Shown one piece after another: positions 34,212 to 43,130 of a DNA stretch of 64,000 nucleotides (the stretch's first letter is position 1; every line of letters starts with the position of its first letter). The notes beneath the pieces are model-generated. The model was not told the origin of the DNA and did no database searches. It worked only from the letters and a program-made list of their open reading frames with translations. This DNA is from CAZMGV01 sp964565925 (GTDB lineage: Bacteria; JAGRBM01; JAHCIT01), in contig CAZMGV010000012.1 of assembly GCA_964565925.1 (NCBI GenBank), forward strand, positions 1 to 64,000, in the 5' to 3' direction. A program made the position numbers and the translations under genes.

Positions 34212-35234
34212 TTAACCGGTTGCAGAGGCGTCCGGTCCGGTGCCCTGCCACGCCAGCCGCGCGGCGCCGGCGATGGCGGCATTGTCGCCCAGCTTCGCCT
34301 TGAGCAGTTTCACGCGGCGGGCGGGATACCTGAAGCTGCGCGCGCGCATGACGGTCATCGAGCGTCTGGCAAAGAGCGGCCAGGCGCGGGCGATCTTGCC
34401 GCCCACGACGAACCGGTCGACCGAATACCCCATGACGATGGCCGAGAGCAGCGTGCCCAGTCCGTCGGCCAGCCGGTTCCACGCCTCGACGGACGCCGGG
34501 TCGCCCTGCAGCGCCGCCCGTGCAATTGCCGCCGACGTCACTTCGGCGGGCGCGGTTTCAAGCGTTTGCGCGAGCTTCGAGCGGCGGCCCGCCTTCACGA
34601 GATCGATGAAGCTGTTCCGCACGCCGGTGCCGGAGGCGACGGTTTCGTAACAGCCCGTCTGTCCGCAGTTGCAGCGCCGTCCGCCCAGGTCGTAGAGCAT
34701 GTGACCGAACTCGCCCGCCATGCCCGACGGTCCGTTGTACAGTTTTCCGTCGATGATGAGCCCGCCGCCAAGGCCCGTCCCCATGAAGATGCCGGCGACG
34801 GTCGGGATATTTCTGGCCGCGCCCAGCCACTGCTCCCCGGCGAGCGCGCAGTCGGCGTCGTTGGCGACGACGACCGGCAGGCCCAGTTCCGCCATGAGGC
34901 CGTCCTTCAGCTTCAGGTTGCGCCAGCGGGAGAACTGCGGGCACTGGGTCACGACCCCGCGGTGGGCGTCCACACCGCCGGCGATGGCGACCCCCGCGGC
35001 GGCGATTCCGGCGGAGGTGACCCCCGCCTCCGCCTCGGCGGCCCGCACCAGCCGGGCCAGTTCCGGGACCACCCGGCGCGGAGTTTCAAGCACCCGTGAA
35101 GACCGCTCCACCCGGCCATGGACCTTCCCTGTGCGGTCCATCACGGCGGCGCGCATGTTCGTGCCGCCGATGTCGAGGGCCACGACAAAACCGCCCTGTA
35201 TCTTTTTGGGCGAATTTTGATGCCTGTTTTTCAT
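34212..35234 (-). CDS. ROK-family sugar kinase, glucokinase-like
   Basis: A 340-residue ROK kinase. The ATP phosphate loop is VALDIGGTNMRAAV (residues 18-31), the catalytic Asp is in VVVANDADCALAGEQ, MGTGLGGGLI binds nucleotide, and the zinc motif is CNCGQTGCYE following GEFGHM. These match glucokinases that phosphorylate glucose to glucose-6-phosphate, but other ROK sugars are possible. No sugar operon or HTH domain is attached, so it is an enzyme rather than a repressor. It is divergent from the pilT-like pair (short shared promoter region 35235-35307). Confidence 0.9.
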   Translation of the reverse strand: MKNRHQNSPKKIQGGFVVALDIGGTNMRAAVMDRTGKVHGRVERSSRVLETPRRVVPELARLVRAAEAEAGVTSAGIAAAGVAIAGGVDAHRGVVTQCPQFSRWRNLKLKDGLMAELGLPVVVANDADCALAGEQWLGAARNIPTVAGIFMGTGLGGGLIIDGKLYNGPSGMAGEFGHMLYDLGGRRCNCGQTGCYETVASGTGVRNSFIDLVKAGRRSKLAQTLETAPAEVTSAAIARAALQGDPASVEAWNRLADGLGTLLSAIVMGYSVDRFVVGGKIARAWPLFARRSMTVMRARSFRYPARRVKLLKAKLGDNAAIAGAARLAWQGTGPDASATG

Positions 35235-35307
35235 TGCCGTCCGGCCCGCCTCGTTTCAGACTTCCGGTTCAATTCCATCGCACCAGTTGGGGGAGCTCCG
35301 GCCCGTT

Positions 35308-36558
35308 ATGGCAAAGATAGACATGTTTCTCAAGAAAGCCGTGGAGATCGCGGCGAGCGACATCCACATCTCCGTGAGCGTGCCGCCCATGATGCGGCAG
35401 TACGGCCAGCTGAAGAAGTTCAAGTTCGCCGACCTGACCGCCGCCCAGACCAAGGTGCTGCTCTACGAGATCCTGACCCCGGAACAGACGGCGGAGTTCG
35501 AGGAGAAGTGGGAGATCGACTTCGCTTACGAGATCCCCGAGGTCGCCCGGTTCCGCGCCAACGCCTTCATGCAGCGCAAGGGGATCGACATCTGCTTCCG
35601 CGTCATCCGCAACACGCTGGGCACCTTCGACTACCTGGGCATCCCCGACGTGATGCGCAAGGTGTCGGAGAACCACCAGGGGCTCGTGCTGATCACGGGC
35701 GGCGCGGGCACCGGCAAATCGACGACGCTCGCCGCGCTGGTGGACTACATCAACACGACCCGCGCCCACCATGTGCTCACGGTGGAGGACCCCATCGAGT
35801 ACGTGCACACCATCAAGAAGGGCGCGGTGAACCAGCGGCAGCTGGGCGCGCACACGAAATCCTACGCCGCGTCGCTGAAAGCGGCCCTGCGCGAGAACCC
35901 CGACGTCATCATGGTCGGTGAAATGCGCGACCTCGAGACGATCTCGCTCGCCATCAGCGCCTCCGAGACGGGCCACCTCGTGATCGGGTCGATGAACACG
36001 TCGTCCGCCCACAAGACCGTGGACAAGATCATCGACTCCTACCCGTCGGGCCAGCAGAACCAGATCCGCGCGATGCTGGGCGAATCGCTCAAGGCCGTCT
36101 TCACGCAGCGGCTTCTGCCCCGCTCGGACGGCGTGGGCATGACGCTCGCCTACGAGCTGCTGCTGGGCAGCATCCAGCTCGCCAACCTGATCAAGGACGG
36201 CAAGACGTTCCAGATCCCCAACCTCATGCAGACGGGAAAGAACCGGGGCATGCGGCTCATGGACGATTCGCTCATGGACCTTCTGAAAGAAGGGAAGATC
36301 ACGCCCGAAGTGGCGATCAAGAACGCGACGAACGTGAAGCTGTTCGCCCAGTTCGCCCCGCAGGTGGCGGCCGAACTGGAAGGCACCGTGGGCCAGAAGC
36401 CGGGCGCCCAGCCCGCTGCCGCACAGCCTAGCGCCACCGGCGCCCCGGGGGCCAGACCCGCGGCACCCGGAACCGCTCCCGCCGCGAGGCCCGGCGCTCC
36501 CGCCGCCGCCCAGCCCGGCGCCCCCAAGCCGCCCGTCAAGCCCGGCACGGGCCGCTGA
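35308..36558 (+). CDS. PilT/PilU-like type IV pilus ATPase with altered His box and Pro/Ala-rich tail
   Basis: The 416-residue ATPase starts at the ATG at 35308; a GGGGGAG precedes it. Walker A is GGAGTGKST (131-139), the Asp box region TVEDPIEYVH follows (158-167), and Walker B is IMVGEMRDLET (201-211). The family His box, normally LHTNSA, here reads MNTSSA (229-234). The C-terminus (about 365-416) is a Pro/Ala/Gly tail (PGAQPAAAQPSATG...). PilU-type partners act with PilT in pilus retraction. Its position directly before the second ATPase agrees with a PilU-like accessory role. The loss of the His is unusual, so its ATPase activity may be altered. Confidence 0.85.
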   Translation: MAKIDMFLKKAVEIAASDIHISVSVPPMMRQYGQLKKFKFADLTAAQTKVLLYEILTPEQTAEFEEKWEIDFAYEIPEVARFRANAFMQRKGIDICFRVIRNTLGTFDYLGIPDVMRKVSENHQGLVLITGGAGTGKSTTLAALVDYINTTRAHHVLTVEDPIEYVHTIKKGAVNQRQLGAHTKSYAASLKAALRENPDVIMVGEMRDLETISLAISASETGHLVIGSMNTSSAHKTVDKIIDSYPSGQQNQIRAMLGESLKAVFTQRLLPRSDGVGMTLAYELLLGSIQLANLIKDGKTFQIPNLMQTGKNRGMRLMDDSLMDLLKEGKITPEVAIKNATNVKLFAQFAPQVAAELEGTVGQKPGAQPAAAQPSATGAPGARPAAPGTAPAARPGAPAAAQPGAPKPPVKPGTGR

Positions 36559-36580
36559 ACCCAAAAGGATTATCCCGACC

Positions 36581-37672
36581 ATGGCATTCCAGATAGACAC
36601 GCTCCTCAAGATCATGATCGAGAAGAACGGCTCGGATCTTCACATGTTCATCGGCAAGCCGCCGATGCTGCGCCTTCGCGGCGAGCTCGTCCCCATCGAG
36701 GGACAGCCGGTGCTGACCAAAGAGGCGGCCGAGGCCTACCTGCTCGAATTCATCAGCGAACGCCACCGCGACCAGATCGTGAACGGCCTGGACATGGACT
36801 GCGCGTACGAGCTGCCCGACGGCTCGGCCCGCTTCCGCGTGAACATGCTGAACCAGTACCGCGGCATCGGCGGCGTGCTCCGTATCATCCCGACGAAGAT
36901 CCTCACCCTGGAACAGCTCAACATGCCGCCGGCGGTGAAGAAGATTTCCGACTTCACGCGCGGACTCGTGCTGGTGACGGGACCCACGGGCTCGGGCAAG
37001 TCGACGACGCTCGCCGGCATGATCGACTACATCAACGACACCCGCGACGCGCACATCATCACGATCGAGGACCCGCTCGAGTTCGTGCACCCCAACAAGC
37101 GCTGCCTCATTACGCAGCGCGAGGTGCACACGCACACCCATTCGTTCGCCTCGGCGCTCAAGATGGCCGCCCGCGAGGACCCCGATATCGTACTCGTCGG
37201 CGAAATGCGCGACCTGGAAACGATCCGGCTGGCGCTGGCCGCCGCCGAGCTGGGCATCCTCGTGTTCGGCACGCTGCACACGAACTCCGCCGCCAAGACC
37301 ATCGACCGCATCATCGACGCCTTCCCGTCGGACGAGCAGCCGCAGGTGCGCGTCATGCTGGCCGACTCGCTCAAGGCGGTGATCGCGCAGCAGCTGTGCA
37401 AGACCGCCGACGGCAAGGGCCGCTGCGCGGCGAACGAGATCCTCATCGCCACCACCGCGCTGGGCAACCTGATCCGCGAAGGCAAGATCACGATGATCAA
37501 CTCCATGATCCAGACCGGCACCGGCATGGGCATGCAGTCGATGGACCAGGCGCTCATGAAATACGTCCAGGACGGGAAGATCACCCCCTTCTCCGCCTAC
37601 GAGAAGGCCATCGACAAGGAAATCTTCGCCAAGCTGATCCGGGACGCGGGCGCCGAAGTGCCGGCCGAATAA
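36581..37672 (+). CDS. pilT: PilT type IV pilus retraction ATPase
   Basis: A 363-residue canonical PilT. Walker A is GPTGSGKST (134-142), then the Asp box IITIEDPLEFVH, Walker B IVLVGEMRDLET and an intact His box FGTLHTNSAAKT. The C-terminal AIRNLTG-like element is not conserved here; instead it has KITPFSAYEKAIDKEIF. PilT powers pilus retraction and twitching from the cytoplasmic face. It follows the PilU-like gene by 22 bases in the same operon and is followed after 6 bases by glycerate 2-kinase. No pilin or assembly genes are in this window. Confidence 0.92.
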   Translation: MAFQIDTLLKIMIEKNGSDLHMFIGKPPMLRLRGELVPIEGQPVLTKEAAEAYLLEFISERHRDQIVNGLDMDCAYELPDGSARFRVNMLNQYRGIGGVLRIIPTKILTLEQLNMPPAVKKISDFTRGLVLVTGPTGSGKSTTLAGMIDYINDTRDAHIITIEDPLEFVHPNKRCLITQREVHTHTHSFASALKMAAREDPDIVLVGEMRDLETIRLALAAAELGILVFGTLHTNSAAKTIDRIIDAFPSDEQPQVRVMLADSLKAVIAQQLCKTADGKGRCAANEILIATTALGNLIREGKITMINSMIQTGTGMGMQSMDQALMKYVQDGKITPFSAYEKAIDKEIFAKLIRDAGAEVPAE

Positions 37673-37678
37673 GCCGCC

Positions 37679-39115
37679 GTGACTGTTCCCGCCGGTGGCG
37701 CCGGCCAGACCCCGGACCAGACTCTCGACACGCTGCGCGAACGCGCCCTCGAAGCGTTCAGACAGGCGCTCCAGGACGCCGCCCCGGACCGGCTGGTCGC
37801 GCAGGCGCTGCGGCTCGAAGGCCGGTTCAAGGCCAACTTCGACCTCATCGAACTGGTTGAGTCGGAAGGCCCCGTTCACGTCTTCGCGTGCGGCAAGGCG
37901 GCGCCGGAGATGCTGCGCGCGGCACTGAAAGCGCTGGGCAGCCGGGCCGCCCGGGCGATCTGCATCTCGCCCGAGGCACCGCCGCCGGCCGGCTCCGCCG
38001 CGGGCGGCGTCTATACGCTCCATCTGCAGGGCGATCACCCGCTGCCGGGCGAAAAATCCGGAGCCGCCGGTCTGGCAGCGCTCAAGTGGCTGCAGGGGAT
38101 TCCGCCCGCGCCGGAAAAGAATCCGGAACAGACCCACCGGCTGCTCGTTCTGCTCTCCGGCGGAACAAGCGCGCTGATCGGCATTCCGTATCCGGAATTT
38201 TCAGTGAACGACGCGGCCCTGACCGTACAGCTGCTCCTCAACTCGGGCGCCACGATCCGCGAGATCAACACCGTCAGGAAGCACCTCTCCCCGGTGCTGG
38301 GCGGCGGACTGCTCCGGGCGCTGCCCGCGCACGTCGAACCGGTGGTGCTCCTCCTGTCGGATGTGCCCGGTAACGACCTCACGACCATCGGCTCGGGGCC
38401 GTTTATTCCCGATCCGACGACGATGGCCGACGCGAGGTCGGTGACCGGCAGGTTCCGGCTGGAAGCGAAACTCCCGGCCGCCGTAAAAAAGTTCCTGTTT
38501 GATTCAGGACTGTCACAGAATCCGGCACCGGAGGCGGCCCGCGAAACCCTGAAGCCGGGCGAACGGGTGACGCCCGTGCATCTGGTGCTGGCCGACAACA
38601 GTTACCTGCTGGACCGGATCGGGGCGGCCTTTAAAGACGCCGTCTATACGAAAATCATCGGCCGGGGCGAGCAGGACCCCGTGGACGCGGCCGTGGAGCG
38701 CCATCTGGACCTGATCGCGGAGACCGGCAGCGACCTGGCCGCCGATTCCATTCCCGGGCTCGTGGTGCTGGTGTCGGGCGGCGAACTGACGGTCGAGGTC
38801 GGTGGAAAAGGCACGGGCGGACGCAACACCCACTACGCGCTCCGGTTTATCAGCGCCATCCGGAATCGCGGGTTGCGGCTCCGTCCGTGGGTGCTACTCT
38901 CCGTCGGGTCCGACGGCCGTGACGGTGCGACTCCGGCGGCCGGAGCCCTTGCCGACAGCCGCTCCTGGGAGCGGGCAGAGGGCCGGGGGCTCGACCCCGG
39001 GGACTATCTGGCCCGGTTCGACAGCTTCTCCTTTTTCGAAAAAACGGGGGAGCTGGTGACGACCGGACCGACCGGCAACAATCTCAACGATGTCAGGGTG
39101 GTGTTACTTGCTTAA
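37679..39115 (+). CDS. Glycerate 2-kinase (DUF4147/MOFRL)
   Basis: The 478 residues start from a GTG six bases after the pilT stop, suggesting cotranscription. The N-terminal DUF4147 domain contains VFACGKAAPEM (69-79) and LLVLLSGGTSALI, and the C-terminal MOFRL domain contains VLVSGGELTVEVGGKGTGGRNTHYAL and LLSVGSDGRDGATPAAGA. These enzymes use ATP to turn D-glycerate into 2-phosphoglycerate, in the serine cycle or sugar-acid catabolism. No other genes of the pathway are adjacent. Its 3' end overlaps the next lipoprotein gene by 26 bases. Confidence 0.9.
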   Translation: MTVPAGGAGQTPDQTLDTLRERALEAFRQALQDAAPDRLVAQALRLEGRFKANFDLIELVESEGPVHVFACGKAAPEMLRAALKALGSRAARAICISPEAPPPAGSAAGGVYTLHLQGDHPLPGEKSGAAGLAALKWLQGIPPAPEKNPEQTHRLLVLLSGGTSALIGIPYPEFSVNDAALTVQLLLNSGATIREINTVRKHLSPVLGGGLLRALPAHVEPVVLLLSDVPGNDLTTIGSGPFIPDPTTMADARSVTGRFRLEAKLPAAVKKFLFDSGLSQNPAPEAARETLKPGERVTPVHLVLADNSYLLDRIGAAFKDAVYTKIIGRGEQDPVDAAVERHLDLIAETGSDLAADSIPGLVVLVSGGELTVEVGGKGTGGRNTHYALRFISAIRNRGLRLRPWVLLSVGSDGRDGATPAAGALADSRSWERAEGRGLDPGDYLARFDSFSFFEKTGELVTTGPTGNNLNDVRVVLLA

Positions 39116-40544
39116 CCGGCTGTTTCTTCTGGGTCTGTGCGTGGTCCTTACCGGCGGCTGCGGAGCCGCGTTCAAGGCCACGGCCGAAAACCAGTACGAC
39201 TGGACCGACCGCTACGAAGGCGTGAGCCGGATGAAAGAGATCAGGCGCCGCACGCTTCCGATGAAGGAAATATCGGGGCTCGCCTGGGACCCGGCGAACC
39301 GCGGCATCTGGATGGTGAACGACGGGCGGCGTCTCAAGGCGGCGTTCCTGAAAGACCCGCTCGGCGCCGACCAGTTCGACGCCGACGCCCACGACCTGTC
39401 GAGATTCGAGATGCCCAAGAGCCGCGACCAGCAGTGGGCCGAGTGGCCGGATTTCGAGGCTGTGGACGTGGAGCAGGTCGACGGCAAGACCCGCCTGTGG
39501 GTGGCTTCCGAGATGGAGCGCCAGGCCTGGCGGTTCGACCTCGAGACGAAGAAGGTGGACGAGGTCGTCTCGCTGCCCCGGCCGCTCACGGCCGACACCG
39601 GCACGCTCACCGAGTGCTCGGGCTCTGTCGCCAACCGGCAGACGGAGGGGCTCGCACTGGCCCGCACCGCCACGGGGCGTGTTTTCTACAGCGCGAACGA
39701 ACGCTGCCCGGCCGAGATCATCAAGAAGGAAGAGAAACCGGACCGGCTCACCCGGTTCACGCAGCCGCAGATCGAGCGCGCGCTCACCGACTACATGCTG
39801 GCGCGCTGGAAGCCGCCGACGCAGCAGGAAGGCGGCCCCAAGCGCGGTTCGCTGGGCGAACGCTACCTGTGCCCGGGCGTCCCCAAGCAGGAGGCCGCGC
39901 AGGGCGAGCGGCTCTGCAAGGCGGGATCGATCACCGATCTGGCGTGGCAGGAGGATTCGAAGCGTCTCTGGGTGCTGTTCCGCCAGTCCCGGATCGTCGC
40001 GGCCATCGACTGGCGCGACAAGCCGGTGGTCGCCGGCCTGTGGAGTTTCCTCGGGAAGGTGGACGAAACCGGCAGCGCCGTCCGTTTCGGAAACGCCGAG
40101 GGACTGGCGGTGATTCCGCCCGACCCGGCCAACGGCTTCAAGGGCGCGCTGTTTGTCGCCACCGATCCGGGCGACAAGGAAGATTCGCAGATCATCGGTT
40201 TCGAGCTGCCCGAAGCGGGCGTGCAGGCGGCCAGACCGGCGGCGCCTCCCGCCGAAACCGCACCCCAGAAGGTACCGGCGGTACCGCCTGCGGCCGCTGC
40301 ACCGGCTGTTTCTCCGGCCGCTGCCCCGGCGGCAGCCCCGGCGGTCAAAGCTCCGGCCACGACCGAGAAACTGACTCCGTCGACCATCAAGCCCTATGTC
40401 CCGGTGCCCAAACCGCCCCCTGCCCCGAAAGCGGAAGCACCGGCGCCCGCTCCCAAAGCCGCGCCGAAAAAACCCGCTGCGAAGAAGCCCGTCACAAAGA
40501 AGCCGGCCCCTGCGGTCGAGCCGGCCGGGCCGAAGGCGAACTGA
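39090..40544 (+). CDS. Lipoprotein, beta-propeller-like with Ala/Pro/Lys-rich tail
   Basis: 484 residues starting inside the 3' end of the glycerate kinase gene (26-base overlap). The signal peptide ends with lipobox LTGGC (residues 20-24). The body resembles an SdiA-regulated/esterase-like phytase-type propeller: KEISGLAWDPANRGIWMVND, FEAVDVEQVDGKTRLWVASE, QTEGLALARTATGRVFYSAN, GNAEGLAVIPPDP...GALFVATDPGD, with acidic strand turns. From about residue 385 the tail is Ala/Pro/Lys-rich (repeats of PAAAPA, PKKPAAKKPVTKK), probably a disordered periplasmic spacer. The cell location is the outer membrane or periplasm. The reaction is unknown. Confidence 0.75.
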   Translation: MSGWCYLLNRLFLLGLCVVLTGGCGAAFKATAENQYDWTDRYEGVSRMKEIRRRTLPMKEISGLAWDPANRGIWMVNDGRRLKAAFLKDPLGADQFDADAHDLSRFEMPKSRDQQWAEWPDFEAVDVEQVDGKTRLWVASEMERQAWRFDLETKKVDEVVSLPRPLTADTGTLTECSGSVANRQTEGLALARTATGRVFYSANERCPAEIIKKEEKPDRLTRFTQPQIERALTDYMLARWKPPTQQEGGPKRGSLGERYLCPGVPKQEAAQGERLCKAGSITDLAWQEDSKRLWVLFRQSRIVAAIDWRDKPVVAGLWSFLGKVDETGSAVRFGNAEGLAVIPPDPANGFKGALFVATDPGDKEDSQIIGFELPEAGVQAARPAAPPAETAPQKVPAVPPAAAAPAVSPAAAPAAAPAVKAPATTEKLTPSTIKPYVPVPKPPPAPKAEAPAPAPKAAPKKPAAKKPVTKKPAPAVEPAGPKAN

Positions 40545-40575
40545 CGGTTACCGCCCGGGTTACAGGAGTGGCCGG

Positions 40576-41577
40576 GTGAAACCCGCCCGCAGAAAACTCC
40601 CTGCCGGTTTTGCGCCCGCGCTGCTCGTGTGGTTCGCCCGCGCACAACGCGACCTGCCGTGGCGCCGCACCCGCGATCCCTACGCGATCTGGATCAGCGA
40701 GGTGATGCTGCAGCAGACGCAGGTCACGACCGTCATTCCGTACTACCGCAAATGGCTGGACACTTTCCCCGATGTCGCCGAACTGGCGGAGGCGCCGCTC
40801 GAAGCGGTGCTCAATATCTGGCAAGGGATGGGCTACTACAGCCGCGCCCGGACGCTCCATAAGGCGGCGAAGATCGTCCACGAACAGCACGGCGGACGAC
40901 TGCCGCGCACGCAGAACGCCCTGCGGGAGATTCCCGGCTTCGGGCCCTACACCTCGGGGGCGGTCGCGAGCATCGCGTTCGGCGAGCGGGTCCCGGCGGT
41001 GGACGGCAATGTGGCGCGGGTGATCGCCCGGGTGCTGGGACTCGCGGGCCACTCGAGCGATCCGAAACTGCGCGAGCGCGTCACCGCCATTCTCGAAAAA
41101 GCGGTTCCCCTTCATGCTCCCGGCGGTTTCAACCAGGCGCTGATGGAACTGGGCGCGACCGTCTGCCGTCCGGTCAGTCCCAAATGCGCCGGCTGCCCGG
41201 TGGCGAAACATTGTCTCTCGAAGGGGAAAGTCACCGCCGCGACGCGGCCGGAAAGGAAAGTCCGCGAGGTGCCCGAGTTCCGCTGGACGGCGCTTGTCTG
41301 CCGGGGGAAGTCCGGCAATCTGATCTTCCGTAAAAGAGCGGCGGGGGGTCTGTTCGGCGGACTGTGGGAACTGCCGACGATTGAAAGCCCATATGTACCG
41401 AAGGGCGCCACGCTTCTGGGCGAAATCGAACACCGGCTCACGCACCGGACCATTTTTCTCAAAGTCTACGAAGTGAAGAAGCTGCCGAAGCGGAAGGAAT
41501 GGGACCTGCTGGATGAGCCCTCGAGAACTCCGCCGGTCAGTTCGCTGACCCGGAAGGCGCTGGCGCTCGCCGGGTAG
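40576..41577 (+). CDS. mutY: A/G-specific adenine glycosylase
   Basis: The GTG at 40576 is preceded by AGGAG with 7-base spacing; the long open frame upstream is a shadow of the lipoprotein tail. The 333-residue protein has the catalytic Glu42 in SEVMLQQTQV, the helix-hairpin-helix LREIPGFGPYTSGAV (117-131), the catalytic Asp143 in AVDGNVARV and the 4Fe-4S motif C-x6-C-x2-C-x5-C (VCRPVSPKCAGCPVAKHC, near 196-212). The NUDIX-like C-terminal domain reads 8-oxoG (GLFGGLWELPTIE). It removes adenine opposite 8-oxoguanine. Confidence 0.95.
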   Translation: MKPARRKLPAGFAPALLVWFARAQRDLPWRRTRDPYAIWISEVMLQQTQVTTVIPYYRKWLDTFPDVAELAEAPLEAVLNIWQGMGYYSRARTLHKAAKIVHEQHGGRLPRTQNALREIPGFGPYTSGAVASIAFGERVPAVDGNVARVIARVLGLAGHSSDPKLRERVTAILEKAVPLHAPGGFNQALMELGATVCRPVSPKCAGCPVAKHCLSKGKVTAATRPERKVREVPEFRWTALVCRGKSGNLIFRKRAAGGLFGGLWELPTIESPYVPKGATLLGEIEHRLTHRTIFLKVYEVKKLPKRKEWDLLDEPSRTPPVSSLTRKALALAG

Positions 41578-41637
41578 GCGCATCCGGACGTTTTGCCGGG
41601 CTCGCGGCGGCCGCGGGGCCGGCGTGGACAGGTTCAT

Positions 41638-41670
41638 TCCGGCAGGCCCGTTCGTGGCGAGCCTGCCGGA
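41638..41670. repeat. REP-like hairpin related to the element at 27902
   Basis: A perfect 10-bp stem TCCGGCAGGC/GCCTGCCGGA with a 13-base loop, between the convergent ends of mutY and an unknown gene. The right half CGTTCGTGGCGAGCCTGCCGGACC matches CGTTCGTGGTGAGCCTGTCGAACC of the first copy with three changes. Its left arm carries matching changes that keep the stem paired. Confidence 0.65.
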
Positions 41671-41687
41671 CCGTAAAGGACCCTGGT

Positions 41688-42269
41688 TCAGATGACCTTG
41701 TGGTTGCCGTTGGAAGAGGGCGTCGCGCGGCCCAGCACCACGGTCACGCGGTAGCCGTCGGGACCGGAAACGGTACGCACGGAAACCGGCTCGCCGGTGA
41801 CGCTGGCGGCGCCGTCGTAAAAGCCGCGCAGGTAGCTCGCCGTCTGGCGGTCGGGGAGCCGCGTGAACACGATCTCGCGCCCCTGGGTGCGGCCGTTCCA
41901 CAGAATAGGCGCGGCCTCTTCGGGCACCGTGGGGAACAGCAGCGAATAGTCGATGGAGACCGTCGTGGTGGCGAAGTCGGTGACGTTATGAATGTTGCGG
42001 AAGGTCGTGGGGTAGGAGGCGCGCAGTATGGCGCCGACGGAGCGGCCCATCTCTTCAAGGAACTGCTCCTCGTCGCGGCGGGTGACGGCGGAGAGTTTCG
42101 TGACCAGCCGGAAAAACGCCTGCTGCTCCACCCGGTGCGCCACGGAGAAGGCGCTGCTGCCGCACTCGCAGCCGGATGCTTCGCACGCGTCGCGGAAGTT
42201 CACCGTCGGATGGTCGGTCTCCACGAAACGTCTGAGGATGGTGCAAAGTACTCCGCTGATCTTGGACAT
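41688..42269 (-). CDS. Hypothetical protein, possible HNOB/V4R-type sensor domain
   Basis: A 193-residue cytoplasmic protein. It opens MSKISGVLCTILRRFVET and has a middle part VEQQAFFRLVTKLSAVTRRDEEQFLEEMGRSVGAIL and a late REIVFTRLPDRQTASYLRGFYDGAASVTGEPVSV. The order of a short helix, a long helix with LxxxG and a late LRGFYDGA recalls the haem-NO-binding (HNOB) or V4R folds seen in small signalling proteins. I do not see a clearly placed proximal His; the best candidate is in NIHNVTDF. There are three Cys in CEASGCEC (28-35). It converges on mutY across the hairpin at 41638. The fold call is tentative. Confidence 0.45.
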   Translation of the reverse strand: MSKISGVLCTILRRFVETDHPTVNFRDACEASGCECGSSAFSVAHRVEQQAFFRLVTKLSAVTRRDEEQFLEEMGRSVGAILRASYPTTFRNIHNVTDFATTTVSIDYSLLFPTVPEEAAPILWNGRTQGREIVFTRLPDRQTASYLRGFYDGAASVTGEPVSVRTVSGPDGYRVTVVLGRATPSSNGNHKVI

Positions 42270-42502
42270 CGGCTTTCCCGCCTTCCGGGTGAATCCCGGT
42301 TGAAAAGTGGCCTGACCCAGGCCTTTAACAGGTGACCGGGCGGTTCAGAGCAAAAGCGGTGCCGTTGTTTCAGATATGCACGATTATTCGGCGAAATGGC
42401 ACTTTTGGACCCATTTTTTGCATATTTTTTAGGCGAATGTCTAGCTTATCGTCATATTAACGACGAAATACCGAATTATCTACGTCAAATATATGACTTC
42501 GA
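42270..42502. other. AT-rich intergenic patch, no gene seen
   Basis: From about 42345 to 42500 the composition is much richer in A/T than anywhere around it (TTTTTTGCATATTTTTTAGGCG, TATCTACGTCAAATATATG). It lies between an unknown gene on its left and a small membrane protein gene on its right, both minus-strand. It could hold the promoter for the 41688-42269 gene or a foreign remnant. No ORF, tRNA or repeat was seen. Confidence 0.5.
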
Positions 42503-42895
42503 CTACAGGTTTTGACTGTTGTCCGTATCGTTGCCGGGTTGTTCCAGACACCCGTCGTCATAAAGTCCCGGCAGGAAGCCGGTACCGCTGTCGGGGCCGA
42601 AATCTTCGGGCGGCCCGAGCATCTCTTCGTAATACTGGATCGTCTGGCGGAACAGGTATTCGAGCCTGAGCTGGGTGTAGATCGTCGCCCCCACGAACAC
42701 CGTGAGCAGCATGACGAGCACCATCATCCACCGCGTGAGGTTGCGCACGGCGCGGGCGAGCTCCAGCGACCCCTGCGCCGTCACCGAATGGGCCTTCACG
42801 ATCTCGGCGAGCAGCGCCGGGTCGGTATGCGCCGCAGGGGCGGCGGGAGGCACGGAGCCGTATACGATGCCGGATGACTGGGGGGTTTCGTCCAC
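42503..42895 (-). CDS. Small membrane protein of unknown function
   Basis: The GTG at 42895 was chosen (AAAGG about 8 bases upstream), giving 130 residues. The Pro/Ala N-terminus (about 1-25) is followed by an amphipathic helix, then one transmembrane segment WMMVLVMLLTVFVGATIYT near residues 60-80. After it come a charged helix YLFRQTIQYYEEMLG and an acidic, Gly-rich tail (EDFGPDSGTGFLPG). It resembles single-pass helper proteins but no family was recognised. It stands opposite to the pseudouridine synthase gene. Confidence 0.6.
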   Translation of the reverse strand: MDETPQSSGIVYGSVPPAAPAAHTDPALLAEIVKAHSVTAQGSLELARAVRNLTRWMMVLVMLLTVFVGATIYTQLRLEYLFRQTIQYYEEMLGPPEDFGPDSGTGFLPGLYDDGCLEQPGNDTDNSQNL

Positions 42896-43130
42896 AGAGT
42901 GACCTTTGGGGTGACCTTTCAGCCTCCAGCATAGCCGACCCCCGGCAGGCCGCAAGATTGGAAGAGATCACGGTGGCCGGACGATTCGCCGCTGCCGGAT
43001 TCCGTTTATCGGAGGCCGGGGGTGCTCCTGGCCTCTGGAACTCTCTTCCGGTCAGCCGCCCCCCTTGCTCCCTTGGAAACCGTGGCCACCTTATGCCATG
43101 ACCCTGCGCGAGAGGACGCCCCCTTTTCTC

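Noticed and set aside
36536..38137. Minus-strand open frames of 533 and 448 residues opposite the PilT-type genes
   Set aside because: The plus-strand frames have full ATPase motifs. The antisense products are Arg/Val/His-rich and match nothing.
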